Assembly (NCBI GenBank): GCA_902557415.1
Contig: CACEAA010000013.1
Location: 1 to 33,591, forward strand
Direction of reading: 5' to 3'
DNA from: an uncultured Pseudomonadota bacterium
Lineage (GTDB): Bacteria; Pseudomonadota; Gammaproteobacteria; Ga0077536
Length of the DNA stretch: 33,591 nt
The notes under the pieces: generated by a model
The model's database searches: none
The model's input: only the letters and a program-made list of their open reading frames with translations
Told to the model about the DNA's origin: nothing
Shown: positions 1 to 8,417 of the stretch, in pieces
Layout of the letters: every line of letters starts with the position of its first letter
Numbering within the stretch: the stretch's first letter is position 1
Translations under genes and position numbers: made by a program

Positions 1-806
1 TAAATGTGACAGCAGATCACTTGGATAGACATAAATCTTTTGATTGCTATCTAAAAATCAAGAAAAAGATATTGAAAAACTCTAAATATTCGCTCGTTAA
101 CTTAGACGACAAGTCTTTAGCGTGTTTTATAAATAGGCGAGGGGTGAAAGGATTTAGTTGTAATGCTGATAGTAAAAGCGACTACTGTATTAGGACTAGA
201 GGCGACGCTTTATTTTTGGAGAGCGTTTCGCAGGAGTTTTTAGCGGCAGAGGAGCTTAGCCTCACAGGAGATCATAATTACTCGAATAGTATTGCAGCTT
301 TAGGAATCGTCGATATGTTTTTAGGTTCGGTATCTGACCGAGCGACTCAGGCATTAAAGGAATTTCGTAGTCTTCCTCATCGAGGTCAAGTAATTGGACA
401 AAAAAGCGGGGTAGAGTTTATTGATGATTCTAAAGCCACTAACACCGCTGCGGCACTGGCAAGTATTTTGAGCATCCGATCTTGTAAATCACTAATTTTG
501 ATCGCAGGTGGAGCGACCAAGGGTGCGAGCTATATAGAATTCATTGAGCAAGTTGTTAATCATTTGCGAGCCGCAGTTCTATTAGGGGAAACAGCGCTTG
601 AACTAAAAGAATTGTTTGCTGATCGGATTGAATGTGTTCTAGCGGATACTATGTCAAATGCTGTAACTTCAGCAATGGATTTAGCTACGAAGGGCGATAA
701 GGTATTACTCGCGCCGGCGTGCTCTAGTATCGATATGTTCGATGATTATAGACAAAGAGGATTGGCTTTTCAGGAGGCCGTAGCGGCTTTAGGAGAGTTA
801 AATTGA
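1..806 (+). CDS. murD: MurD, UDP-N-acetylmuramoylalanine--D-glutamate ligase (5' part outside window)
   Basis: The frame is open to the left edge. The first complete codon is at 3, so the GTG at 6 is an internal Val and not a start. MurD adds D-Glu to UDP-MurNAc-L-Ala with ATP in the cytoplasm. The roughly 267 residues present cover the end of the central domain and the whole C-terminal domain. They open with NVTADHLDRH, the Mur-ligase His segment, followed by a Lys-rich stretch where the family's carbamylated Lys is expected. Next come DDSKATN, the LIAGGATKG loop and the MurD-type ending LAPACSSIDMFDDYRQRG. E. coli MurD has 438 residues, so about 170-180 N-terminal residues lie upstream. The stop overlaps the ftsW start by four bases (TTGA), indicating translational coupling within the dcw operon. 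Confidence 0.96.
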   Translation, partial: NVTADHLDRHKSFDCYLKIKKKILKNSKYSLVNLDDKSLACFINRRGVKGFSCNADSKSDYCIRTRGDALFLESVSQEFLAAEELSLTGDHNYSNSIAALGIVDMFLGSVSDRATQALKEFRSLPHRGQVIGQKSGVEFIDDSKATNTAAALASILSIRSCKSLILIAGGATKGASYIEFIEQVVNHLRAAVLLGETALELKELFADRIECVLADTMSNAVTSAMDLATKGDKVLLAPACSSIDMFDDYRQRGLAFQEAVAALGELN

Positions 807-1990
807 CCAATAGTTTCAGAGTCCAGGCGACTAGAGACGGTTCGCGCACATCAAAATTCCTAGATGGTTACGACAAATGGCTTATCGGCTGTATTTTAGT
901 TTTAATTTCTTTCGGTCTCGTTATGGTATTGTCAACGTCAGGATCGCTAGCCGAGAGTAGAGGTTTATCGCCCTTTTATTATTTTTGGCGGCAAGTAGTG
1001 GCGATAAGCGTCGGCTGTTTGGTCTCATTATTCTTGGTAAGAATTGATACTGAGAATATTTCTCGGTTGGGTTTTGCTGCGATTTTATTCGCAATGTTGT
1101 GTCTGCTTGCAGTCATCATTCCGGGATTTAGTCACGAAGTTAACGGCAGCAAGAGGTGGCTATATGTGGGAACAGTATCATTTCAGCCGTCGGAGTTTAC
1201 CAAACTTGCTTCAATCATCTATTTGTCTGCGTATCTAGTCAGACATAATCTACAAGTCAGGTCAGAATTCATGGGTTTCATTAAGCCGATGTTTGTTTTG
1301 GCGTTGATTGCAATATTATTGTTATTAGAGCCAGACTATGGGGCATGCGTAGTCTTGTTTGGCACGAGTATCGGAATGTTATTTTTAGCTGGTGTGCCAA
1401 TTGTTAAGTTTTTTATCGGAGGAGCGCTGGTTACCGCTGTTCTTTCGTTCATAGCCATCCGAGAGGAGTATCGGATGGAAAGGATACTGTCTTTTTTAAA
1501 TCCTTGGGAGGATGAGCGGGGAGCGAGTTGGCAGTTGACGAATGCGTTAATCGCTATGGGGCGAGGTGATTGGTTTGGTGTTGGGTTAGGGAATAGTGTT
1601 CAGAAATTAGGTTATTTACCGGAACCGCATACAGACTTTGTTTTTGCCGTGATAGGAGAAGAATTTGGCGCATTAGGTGCCGCTCTGGTCATTTTAACCT
1701 TTATGTTTGTAGTGTGGCGTATCTTCAGAATTGGAGCGGCAGCAGAAAGGGGAGGTAATATTTTTGGTGCTTATTTAACTTACGGAGTTGGGTTCGTTGT
1801 AGGTATCCAAGCTCTTGTTAATATAGCAGTAAATGTTGGATATCTCCCGACAAAAGGTCTCCCTTTACCTCTTTTGAGCTATGCCAGTAATAATTTAGTT
1901 ATTACTATTATTGGTCTAGCTTTAGTCGTGAAGATTGGGCGCGAGATTGATTATGCCGATATCTCTCGATTGATAGGACGCGGCGTATGA
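803..1990 (+). CDS. ftsW: FtsW, septal peptidoglycan glycosyltransferase (SEDS family)
   Basis: FtsW is the polytopic inner-membrane SEDS polymerase that works with FtsI (PBP3) to make septal peptidoglycan from lipid II. The start is TTG at 803, supported by AGGAGA at 791-796 with six bases of spacing and by the four-base overlap with murD. The 395 residues form many hydrophobic segments. Visible SEDS motifs are KRWLYVG with FQPSEFTKLA, the EPDYG segment, GASWQ, and PEPHTDFVFAVIGEEFG, which contains the proposed catalytic Asp (D278 here). The late conserved loop, usually SYGGSS, reads SYASNN here (Y360-N364), which is unusual. The stop overlaps the murG start (ATGA). Identity is firm from both motifs and position. 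Confidence 0.96.
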   Translation: MTNSFRVQATRDGSRTSKFLDGYDKWLIGCILVLISFGLVMVLSTSGSLAESRGLSPFYYFWRQVVAISVGCLVSLFLVRIDTENISRLGFAAILFAMLCLLAVIIPGFSHEVNGSKRWLYVGTVSFQPSEFTKLASIIYLSAYLVRHNLQVRSEFMGFIKPMFVLALIAILLLLEPDYGACVVLFGTSIGMLFLAGVPIVKFFIGGALVTAVLSFIAIREEYRMERILSFLNPWEDERGASWQLTNALIAMGRGDWFGVGLGNSVQKLGYLPEPHTDFVFAVIGEEFGALGAALVILTFMFVVWRIFRIGAAAERGGNIFGAYLTYGVGFVVGIQALVNIAVNVGYLPTKGLPLPLLSYASNNLVITIIGLALVVKIGREIDYADISRLIGRGV

Positions 1991-3066
1991 CAAGATCGAT
2001 CGTCATCTTTTCTGGAGGAACCGGCGGTCACGTATATCCCGGGTTAGCTGTAGCGACTCAGCTTAGAAAAAAGGGTGTTACTTGTTACTGGGTTGGGACC
2101 GAGTCTGGCCTAGAGGCACGTGTTATCCCAGAAAATGGGTTTTCTTTTCATCCGATTAAGATAAAAGGATTTCGTAGAAATGGACTGAGACGATGGCTGG
2201 TGGCGCCTTTTTATTTGACGCAATCTATTTTTTCAGCACTGCGGATTTTGCATCGTAAAAAGCCTGATGCGGTCTTAGGAATGGGTGGCTTCGTGAGTGC
2301 TCCTGGGGGTATCGCTGCTTGGATATATAGGTGCCCATTGATAATTCATGAGCAAAACACAATTCCAGGATTAGCAAATCGAATTCTTGCATACCTATCG
2401 TCTTGCAATCTCGAGGCCTTTCCAAATAGTTTCCACTCAAAACTTGGAGCGACTGTTACCGGTAATCCAGTCCGCCAAGAAATCATTCAGATAGGAGAGC
2501 AACGATTAAAAAAAGGCACCGACGAGACATGCAATATACTAATTTTTGGAGGGAGTCGGGGTGCACGTATCCTCAATGAAATAGTACCTAAGGCATTGAG
2601 TAAGATTGACAGGCGTAAGATAAGCGTTCTTCATCAGTGTGGTGTTGAGTCCGAAGAGGCCGTAAAGAACGAGTACAATAAGCTTGGGCTCAGTAGTGAT
2701 AGCCGTATTTGTGCATTTATAGATGATATGGCTGACGCCTATGATTGGGCGGATCTTGTGATTTCTCGAAGTGGAGCTATGACGCTGTCTGAGTTGACGA
2801 CGGCTGGCTTGGTGTCCGTATTAGTACCCTACAAATATGCGGTTGACGATCATCAAACAAAAAACGCTGAGTATTATAGCAAGAGAAATGCCGCCTTTCT
2901 GATCCGAGAGGATAGATTTACTCCTAACAAGCTAAAAAGCGTATTGGATAAAATTCTAAATAATGATGTTTTGTATAACTCTGTAGGAGATGCTGCGAGA
3001 TCCCTTGGACACATGCGAGCTACTGAGCTAGTTGTTGAGAAGTGTATGGAGTTTGTAAATGCATAA
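1987..3066 (+). CDS. murG: MurG, lipid II-forming GlcNAc transferase
   Basis: MurG transfers GlcNAc from UDP-GlcNAc to lipid I on the inner face of the cytoplasmic membrane, giving lipid II, the substrate FtsW polymerises. The 359 residues match the usual length of a GT-B fold enzyme. The N-terminal loop GGTGGHVYPG is at about residues 10-19, followed by GMGGFVSAPGG and HEQNTIPGLANR. The second half has GNPVR, FGGSRGARILNE and the donor-binding region SRSGAMTLSEL, then PYKYAVDDHQTKNA. The basic, aromatic stretch RRNGLRRWL near residue 62 fits membrane association. The start ATG overlaps the ftsW stop by four bases, and the 3' end overlaps murC by eight. Confidence 0.97.
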   Translation: MTRSIVIFSGGTGGHVYPGLAVATQLRKKGVTCYWVGTESGLEARVIPENGFSFHPIKIKGFRRNGLRRWLVAPFYLTQSIFSALRILHRKKPDAVLGMGGFVSAPGGIAAWIYRCPLIIHEQNTIPGLANRILAYLSSCNLEAFPNSFHSKLGATVTGNPVRQEIIQIGEQRLKKGTDETCNILIFGGSRGARILNEIVPKALSKIDRRKISVLHQCGVESEEAVKNEYNKLGLSSDSRICAFIDDMADAYDWADLVISRSGAMTLSELTTAGLVSVLVPYKYAVDDHQTKNAEYYSKRNAAFLIREDRFTPNKLKSVLDKILNNDVLYNSVGDAARSLGHMRATELVVEKCMEFVNA

Positions 3067-4456
3067 CTCATTTGGCTCAATGCATCGTGTCAGAAAAATC
3101 CACTTCATAGGGATATGTGGTGCAGGAATGAGTGGTATTGCAGAGGTTCTTAATAACATTGGCTATTCTATAACTGGCTCTGATATCGCAGATTCTGATT
3201 CTTTCCATCGTCTAAAAAGTCAAGGTATTGAAGTTAAATTACAGCACAAGGCCGAGAGTATTGAGGGTGCCGATGTTGTTGTTTATTCAAGTGCCATTCC
3301 TAGTGACAATGTGGAGCTAATAGAGGCTCGTAATAGGCGCATTCCTATAGTCCCTCGTGCTGAGATGCTTGCTGAGTTAATGCGATTTAGAAACGGGATT
3401 GCGGTAGCTGGAACCCATGGTAAAACTACTACTACGAGCCTGATTGCGGCAATTCTAGCCGATGCTAATTTAGATCCAACTTTTGTAGTTGGTGGTTTAG
3501 TGAGGAGTACAAATTCTAATGCCAGATTAGGTAATGGAGAGTATTTGGTGGCAGAAGCGGATGAAAGTGACGGGTCATTTTTATTGCTACAGCCAGTAGT
3601 TTCGGTCATCACTAATATAGATGCCGATCACTTGTCCGCGTACGCTAATAATTTTCATACACTGCAGCAGTCATTTTTGGAGTTTGCTCGACGCTTACCC
3701 TTTTATGGTGTTGCTTGTGTCTGTATTGATGATAAGGCTATAGCTGAAATTGAACCCGAAATTCGTGCCAGAGTTATTACTTATGGTTTTGGCTCGCAGG
3801 CAGATGTAAGAGGCGTATATCTGAAACCTACTGAAAAAGGAGAACACTTTAGAGTAACTGCGAAAGAAGATCGGCTTGAGAGAGAATTTACGTTAAATCT
3901 TTTTGGGCGTCATAATGTTCAGAACGCACTTGCCGCGATAGCTGTAGGATTAGAGCTGGGCGTTAATTTTGAGACTATTGACAGGGCACTCCGCAACTTT
4001 CAAGGGATAGATCGCAGATTTCAGGTAACTGATAAAGTAATAATAAATAATAAAGTTCTTACAGTAATCGATGACTACGGTCATCACCCTACTGAACTGT
4101 CGGCAGTTTTCGAAACAGTAAGGAAGCATTGGAAAGGCAGGCGAATATGTGCTGTTTTTCAGCCTCATAGGTACTCTCGAACAAAAGAATTGTTTGACGA
4201 TTTTGTGACTGTGCTGTCGAGGACTGACACTTTAGTTTTGTTAGAAGTTTATTCCGCTGGAGAGGCCATTGTGCCCAGTGCCGATAGTAAAGCGCTTGCA
4301 CATGCGGTGAGCGCGAGACGACAGGTTGCGCCTATACTCGTGGAACATTTAGGGCAGGCGCGTGAAATGATCGAGGAGATTGTTGAGGATAATGATGTCT
4401 TAGTTTTCCTGGGCGCGGGAAGTATCAGTAGCTTAGCAAGAGATTTTGTTTCGTGA
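3059..4456 (+). CDS. murC: MurC, UDP-N-acetylmuramate--L-alanine ligase
   Basis: MurC is the first amino-acid-adding Mur ligase and makes UDP-MurNAc-L-Ala with ATP. The 465 residues show the full three-domain layout: HFIGICGAGMSGIAEVL for UDP-sugar binding near the N terminus, the ATP P-loop GTHGKTTTT, EADESDGSFL and TNIDADHL in the central domain, then GRHNVQNALAA, DDYGHHPTE and FQPHRYSRT in the C-terminal domain. GGAG at 3048-3051, seven bases upstream, supports the ATG at 3059. The alternative ATG at 3080 (MHRVRK) would also keep the fold. The gene overlaps murG by eight bases and murB by four (GTGA). The Cys in GICGAGM replaces the Gly of E. coli MurC but is within family variation. Confidence 0.97.
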   Translation: MHNSFGSMHRVRKIHFIGICGAGMSGIAEVLNNIGYSITGSDIADSDSFHRLKSQGIEVKLQHKAESIEGADVVVYSSAIPSDNVELIEARNRRIPIVPRAEMLAELMRFRNGIAVAGTHGKTTTTSLIAAILADANLDPTFVVGGLVRSTNSNARLGNGEYLVAEADESDGSFLLLQPVVSVITNIDADHLSAYANNFHTLQQSFLEFARRLPFYGVACVCIDDKAIAEIEPEIRARVITYGFGSQADVRGVYLKPTEKGEHFRVTAKEDRLEREFTLNLFGRHNVQNALAAIAVGLELGVNFETIDRALRNFQGIDRRFQVTDKVIINNKVLTVIDDYGHHPTELSAVFETVRKHWKGRRICAVFQPHRYSRTKELFDDFVTVLSRTDTLVLLEVYSAGEAIVPSADSKALAHAVSARRQVAPILVEHLGQAREMIEEIVEDNDVLVFLGAGSISSLARDFVS

Positions 4457-5361
4457 TAACCACTAACAAAAAACATGATTTTTTTTCCGTTTCTGGCATG
4501 CAAAGGAATATTGACCTATCTAAGTATTCGACCTGGCGTTGCGGGGGAACGGCAGATTACTTTTTTCAGCCTCAGAATAAAAATAAACTTTGTGAGTTCA
4601 TTGAAGTATACGGCCGAGATTATTCTATTTTATGGCTTGGACTAGGAAGCAATATATTGTTTCGTGATGCTGGCGTTGATTCGGTGGTTGTTCTGACCGC
4701 TGGTAACTTATCGTCAATTTCTTGGGGGCAATCAGATCTGTTATATGTTCAGTGTGGGACTCCTTGCGCGAAAATTGCACGTGAGGCTGCTAGACGAAGC
4801 TTCGGAGAGCTAGCATTTTTGGCCGGCATACCGGGAACGTTGGGAGGAGCGCTCAAGATGAACGCAGGCGCCATAGGTAGCGAGATTTGGTCGTTTGTTG
4901 ACAAGGTAGAGACTGTTACTACGAATGGTGAAATTCGGCACCTTAGTGCTTCGGAGTATAAGCCATTTTATCGAGGTGTTGAGGGCCCAGAGTTGCAGTT
5001 CCTAGGGGCTTGGTTGCGGCTTTCGGAAAAAACACCTCATGCTTCAGAAAAGATTAGGGAGGTCTTAGTCAAGCGGAGCGAGTCACAGCCTACAGGTGAG
5101 TTTACATGTGGCTCTGTTTTTAAAAATCCTGTCGGCCATTATGCGGGCGAGTTAATAGAAAAGTGCGATTTAAAGGGCTTCCGTCTGGGAGACGTTGCGG
5201 TCTCTGAAAAACATGCCAACTTTTTCATCAATCACGGGGAAGCCTCCTCGAGAGAGATTGAGGGCCTTATTGAACTAGTTAAAGCTAGAGTTAGGAGCAG
5301 GTTTGGTGTGATGCTCGAAGAAGAGGTGCGGATTTTGGGAAAAGAGAAAAAGTATGAGTAA
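4453..5361 (+). CDS. murB: MurB, UDP-N-acetylenolpyruvoylglucosamine reductase
   Basis: MurB is an FAD flavoprotein that reduces UDP-GlcNAc-enolpyruvate to UDP-MurNAc with NADPH. The 302 residues carry the FAD-binding segments STWRCGGTADYF, LGLGSNILF and AGIPGTLGGALKMNAGA, then YRGVEG. The C-terminal substrate-binding part has CGSVFKNP, whose Ser is the expected proton donor, then EKHANFFINHGEAS and EEEVRILG. Length and the GSVFKNP form fit the shorter type II MurB rather than the E. coli type I. The start is GTG at 4453 overlapping the murC stop. The ATG at 4498 would remove 15 residues, and neither has a clear Shine-Dalgarno. The position between murC and ddl differs from E. coli, where murB is elsewhere. 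Confidence 0.95.
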   Translation: MITTNKKHDFFSVSGMQRNIDLSKYSTWRCGGTADYFFQPQNKNKLCEFIEVYGRDYSILWLGLGSNILFRDAGVDSVVVLTAGNLSSISWGQSDLLYVQCGTPCAKIAREAARRSFGELAFLAGIPGTLGGALKMNAGAIGSEIWSFVDKVETVTTNGEIRHLSASEYKPFYRGVEGPELQFLGAWLRLSEKTPHASEKIREVLVKRSESQPTGEFTCGSVFKNPVGHYAGELIEKCDLKGFRLGDVAVSEKHANFFINHGEASSREIEGLIELVKARVRSRFGVMLEEEVRILGKEKKYE

Positions 5362-6321
5362 TTGTTACTAGTGGATAGAAAAGATTATTTTGTTACTGAT
5401 GCGATTATATTAGAAGCTGGTCACGTCGGAGTACTGATGGGAGGAAACTCCGCTGAGAGAGAGATCTCGCTAGAAACAGGTGCACATGTTCTCTCATGCT
5501 TAAAAGAATCGGGTATAAACGCTACCCCTATAGATTGGGACGGGAAACTGGGTGCGTCTGAAAATTATACGCAATACGATAGAATTTTCATTGCTGCCCA
5601 TGGTGTTGGTGGCGAAGATGGGAAAATCCAGTCAGTACTTGAGCTTTTAGATATCCCGTACACGGGGACTAAGGTACTAGGATGCGCATTATCTATGGAT
5701 AAAATCCGAGCCAAGCTAGTCTGGTTGGGCTTAGACTTATTGACGCCTTCGTTCGAGGTGATCGACTATGAGACTGACTCGACGTCGTTAGTAAAAAAAA
5801 TTGGACTACCTTTGATAGTTAAGCCAGCGAGAGGGGGCTCCAGCTTTGGTATTACCAAAGTCGATGAAGTTAGCCAGCTAGCGGAAGCTATTTCACACGC
5901 TAAAAAATTTGATTCTTTGATCATAGCCGAATCCTACATCACTGGGGAAGAGTATACGGTTTCAATTTTATTAGATCAGGCTTTGCCCGTAATAAAAATC
6001 AAAACTCCTAGAGCATTTTATGATTTTGAGGCGAAGTATCGAAGTATAAGTACAGAATATCTTTGCCCATGTGGGCTGGAGTCGGAAGCCGAGGAGACGA
6101 TTCAAGGAATTGCCCTAAAAGCCTTCAGTGCGCTCGGTGGCAGTGGGTGGGGACGGATCGATTTTATGAAAGATGAGTTCGGAAAATTTTGGCTAATTGA
6201 GATGAATACTGTTCCTGGTTTGACGAGCCATTCTTTATTTCCTATGTCAGTGCATCACTCTGGAATAAAAATTACACAGGCAGTATTCAGTATTCTTTTA
6301 TCGAGTATGACTAATGAGTAA
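5362..6321 (+). CDS. ddl: D-alanine--D-alanine ligase
   Basis: Ddl joins two D-Ala with ATP to form the dipeptide that MurF adds to the peptidoglycan precursor. The ATP-grasp motifs are complete: GVLMGGNSAEREISLETG at the N terminus, YTGTKVLGCALSMDK, the glycine-rich KPARGGSSFG, EEYTVSILLD, then GWGRIDFM and LIEMNTVPGLTSHSLFP for Mg and substrate binding. The start is uncertain. TTG at 5362 directly follows the murB stop and GTG at 5371 is the only other in-frame candidate. Either leaves about 19-22 residues ahead of the first conserved motif, more than in E. coli DdlB (306 residues against 319 here). The 3' end overlaps ftsQ by eight bases. Confidence 0.95.
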   Translation: MLLVDRKDYFVTDAIILEAGHVGVLMGGNSAEREISLETGAHVLSCLKESGINATPIDWDGKLGASENYTQYDRIFIAAHGVGGEDGKIQSVLELLDIPYTGTKVLGCALSMDKIRAKLVWLGLDLLTPSFEVIDYETDSTSLVKKIGLPLIVKPARGGSSFGITKVDEVSQLAEAISHAKKFDSLIIAESYITGEEYTVSILLDQALPVIKIKTPRAFYDFEAKYRSISTEYLCPCGLESEAEETIQGIALKAFSALGGSGWGRIDFMKDEFGKFWLIEMNTVPGLTSHSLFPMSVHHSGIKITQAVFSILLSSMTNE

Positions 6322-7054
6322 AAAAGTTTCATCGCGTTTAGGAGCGAAAAATTGGCCTTCTTCGGTACTAGTTCTCGCCGTTGGGGTGTTTTTTACAGTT
6401 ACAACTCTACTGATACTCTTAGTCGTGAAAATGTCTGACCCCTCAGTATTACCAATAAATAAAGTAGTCGTGTCGGGTAAACTTCAACACCTACAAAAGA
6501 GTGAGTTGCGATCAATCGTGCGCAGCGGTCTAGGTGGGCGAGGTTTTTTTCGAGTGAATGTTAATGAAATCCAAGACTTACTAATGGAACAGCCTTGGAT
6601 TGATGAAGCAGTAGTTAGACGAGTTTGGAAAGACACACTGTTAATAAATATTAAAGAACAAATTGCAGTCGCAGTTTGGGGGAAAGGAGCATTTTTAAAC
6701 ACGGTTGGAGAAATCTTTAGACCTGAGACGCCCTCAAAGATCTCAGGACTAGTTCGATTTACGGGACCAGAAGGCTTCGAGCAGGTAATGCTAGAACATT
6801 ACGGACTTATTACTAATAAATTGTCTAATACTTCGATAGTAATTGCTGAAGTCGTTCTTTCAGATAGGGGTTCCTGGACATTAATTACCTCCGACAGAAA
6901 AGAGTTAATTTTTGGAAAACAATTTTTATCCCAGAGATTAGAGAGATTTTTAGTAGGCTATCACAAAAATTTGTCTGCGCAATGGGCTGGCGTTAGGCGC
7001 GTTGACTTAAGGTATTCAAACGGTTTAGCAATTGCTACTGACATACTTTTGTAA
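6314..7054 (+). CDS. ftsQ: FtsQ, divisome scaffold protein
   Basis: FtsQ is a bitopic inner-membrane divisome protein that recruits FtsB/FtsL and later proteins. The 246 residues show a short basic cytoplasmic tail, one hydrophobic segment at about residues 17-39, and a POTRA-like domain beginning PINKVVVSGKLQHL with the QPWIDEAVVRRVWKD strand-helix region, followed by the beta domain. FtsQ sequences are poorly conserved, so the call rests on this architecture plus the fixed position between ddl and ftsA. The ATG at 6314 overlaps ddl by eight bases. A 67-base gap follows before ftsA, the first real gap in the cluster. Confidence 0.93.
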   Translation: MSKKVSSRLGAKNWPSSVLVLAVGVFFTVTTLLILLVVKMSDPSVLPINKVVVSGKLQHLQKSELRSIVRSGLGGRGFFRVNVNEIQDLLMEQPWIDEAVVRRVWKDTLLINIKEQIAVAVWGKGAFLNTVGEIFRPETPSKISGLVRFTGPEGFEQVMLEHYGLITNKLSNTSIVIAEVVLSDRGSWTLITSDRKELIFGKQFLSQRLERFLVGYHKNLSAQWAGVRRVDLRYSNGLAIATDILL

Positions 7055-7121
7055 TGGGATAGGATTTAGTGCGGATGATTAGTTATGGGTATAAACAATT
7101 GAATATAGGGTTCGTTTTATT

Positions 7122-8351
7122 ATGAAACATACAGAAAAGAGACTGATCATAGGACTAGATATTGGCACATCCAAAGTCGTTGCTATGGTAGGGGAATTCT
7201 CATCGGATAATCAAGTGGAAGTAGTAGGCTTAGGTTCTCATCCGTCCCGCGGTCTGAAAAAGGGTGTAGTTGTAAATATCGAGTCTACGGTTCAGTCGAT
7301 CCAGAGAGCTATCGAAGAAGCAGAGCTTATGGCAGGTTGTCAAATTAGTTCAGTCTACGCCGGAATATCTGGCGGGCATATTAGAAGCTTAAACTCTCAT
7401 GGAGTCGTCCCGATAAAAGATGGTGAAGTCACACACGGAGACGTCGAACGCGTCATGGAGGCTGCCAGAGCTGTAGCGATACCCTCTGACCAACAAATTA
7501 TACATATTTTAGCCCAAGAATTTATTATCGACGGACAAGAGGGCATTGTTGATCCAATAGGTATGTCAGGTGTAAGACTAGAGGCGAAGGTACATATGGT
7601 CACCGGCGCAGTTTCAGCAGTACAGAACATTGAGAAGTGCGTAAGACGTTGTGGTTTAGAAGTCGACGAAGTAATTTTACAGCAACTCGCATCTTCATTT
7701 TCTGTATTAACAGAGGAAGAAAAAGAGTTAGGAGTATGTCTATGCGATATTGGCGGTGGCACCACAGATATCGCAGTTTTTTTAAACGGTGCTATCCATC
7801 ACTCGGCGGTGATTCCCATAGCTGGAGATCAGGCTACAAAAGATATAGCCATAGCGCTCCGAACTCCAAGCCACCATGCGGAAGATATCAAAATTCGGTA
7901 TGCCTGCGCTTTGACGCAATTAGCTAATCCTGAAGAAATGATCGAAGTGCCAAGTGTGGGCGATCGTCCCCCCAGAAGGCTAACGCGTCAAACTTTGGCC
8001 GAAGTTATAGAGCCTCGTTACGAAGAATTATTCACCCTCATTAGTTCTGAACTTAAGCGGAGCGGTTTTGAAGAAGTAGTGGCGGCTGGGATTGTACTTA
8101 CTGGAGGAGGGGCGAAAATGGAAGGCGTGATTGAACTTGCTGAAGAGGTGTTTCATATGCCAGTGCGCGTAGGTGTTCCCAAAGGTGTATCCGGGTTGGT
8201 CGATGTTGTAAGGAACCCAATTTATGCAACCGGGGTGGGTCTTTTAAGGTTCGGTTTAGAAGAGTCTTTGAGCTTTTCCAAAAAGAGTCATCGTGGCCCT
8301 CGCGCGTCGATCTTAGCGTCAATGAAGAACTGGTTCAAAGGTAATTTTTGA
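7122..8351 (+). CDS. ftsA: FtsA, actin-like membrane tether of the Z-ring
   Basis: FtsA is an actin/HSP70-fold ATPase that anchors FtsZ to the inner membrane and signals to later divisome proteins. The 409 residues begin with GLDIGTSKVVAMVGE (phosphate 1), then GLKKGVVVNIE and the 1C-domain region SVYAGISGGHI. DIGGGTTDIAVF (phosphate 2) and the adenosine motif GIVLTGGGAKMEG follow. The C terminus ends in an amphipathic stretch, SILASMKNWFKGNF, matching the membrane-targeting helix of the family. A 66-base gap with a possible promoter separates it from ftsZ. Confidence 0.97.
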   Translation: MKHTEKRLIIGLDIGTSKVVAMVGEFSSDNQVEVVGLGSHPSRGLKKGVVVNIESTVQSIQRAIEEAELMAGCQISSVYAGISGGHIRSLNSHGVVPIKDGEVTHGDVERVMEAARAVAIPSDQQIIHILAQEFIIDGQEGIVDPIGMSGVRLEAKVHMVTGAVSAVQNIEKCVRRCGLEVDEVILQQLASSFSVLTEEEKELGVCLCDIGGGTTDIAVFLNGAIHHSAVIPIAGDQATKDIAIALRTPSHHAEDIKIRYACALTQLANPEEMIEVPSVGDRPPRRLTRQTLAEVIEPRYEELFTLISSELKRSGFEEVVAAGIVLTGGGAKMEGVIELAEEVFHMPVRVGVPKGVSGLVDVVRNPIYATGVGLLRFGLEESLSFSKKSHRGPRASILASMKNWFKGNF

Positions 8352-8352
8352 A

Positions 8353-8381
8353 TTAACTACATGAATAATAGAGAAAATAAT
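8353..8381 (+). promoter_or_regulatory. Possible sigma-70 promoter for ftsZ
   Basis: In the ftsA-ftsZ gap, TTAACT (8353-8358) and AATAAT (8376-8381) are separated by exactly 17 bases. They match the -35 and -10 consensus at four and five of six positions. A start near 8388 would give a leader of about 30 bases ahead of the ftsZ ATG, including the Shine-Dalgarno GGAGA at 8406-8410. Other bacteria have extra ftsZ promoters near here, but the region is AT-rich and a chance match is possible. Confidence 0.35.
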
Positions 8382-8417
8382 TTAGTAAATATTTAACTAG
8401 AAAATGGAGAATAAGCC

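Noticed and set aside
6-8. GTG at 6 as the start of murD
   Set aside because: The frame is open upstream to the window edge and this codon is the Val of the conserved NVTADHLDRH segment, well inside MurD.
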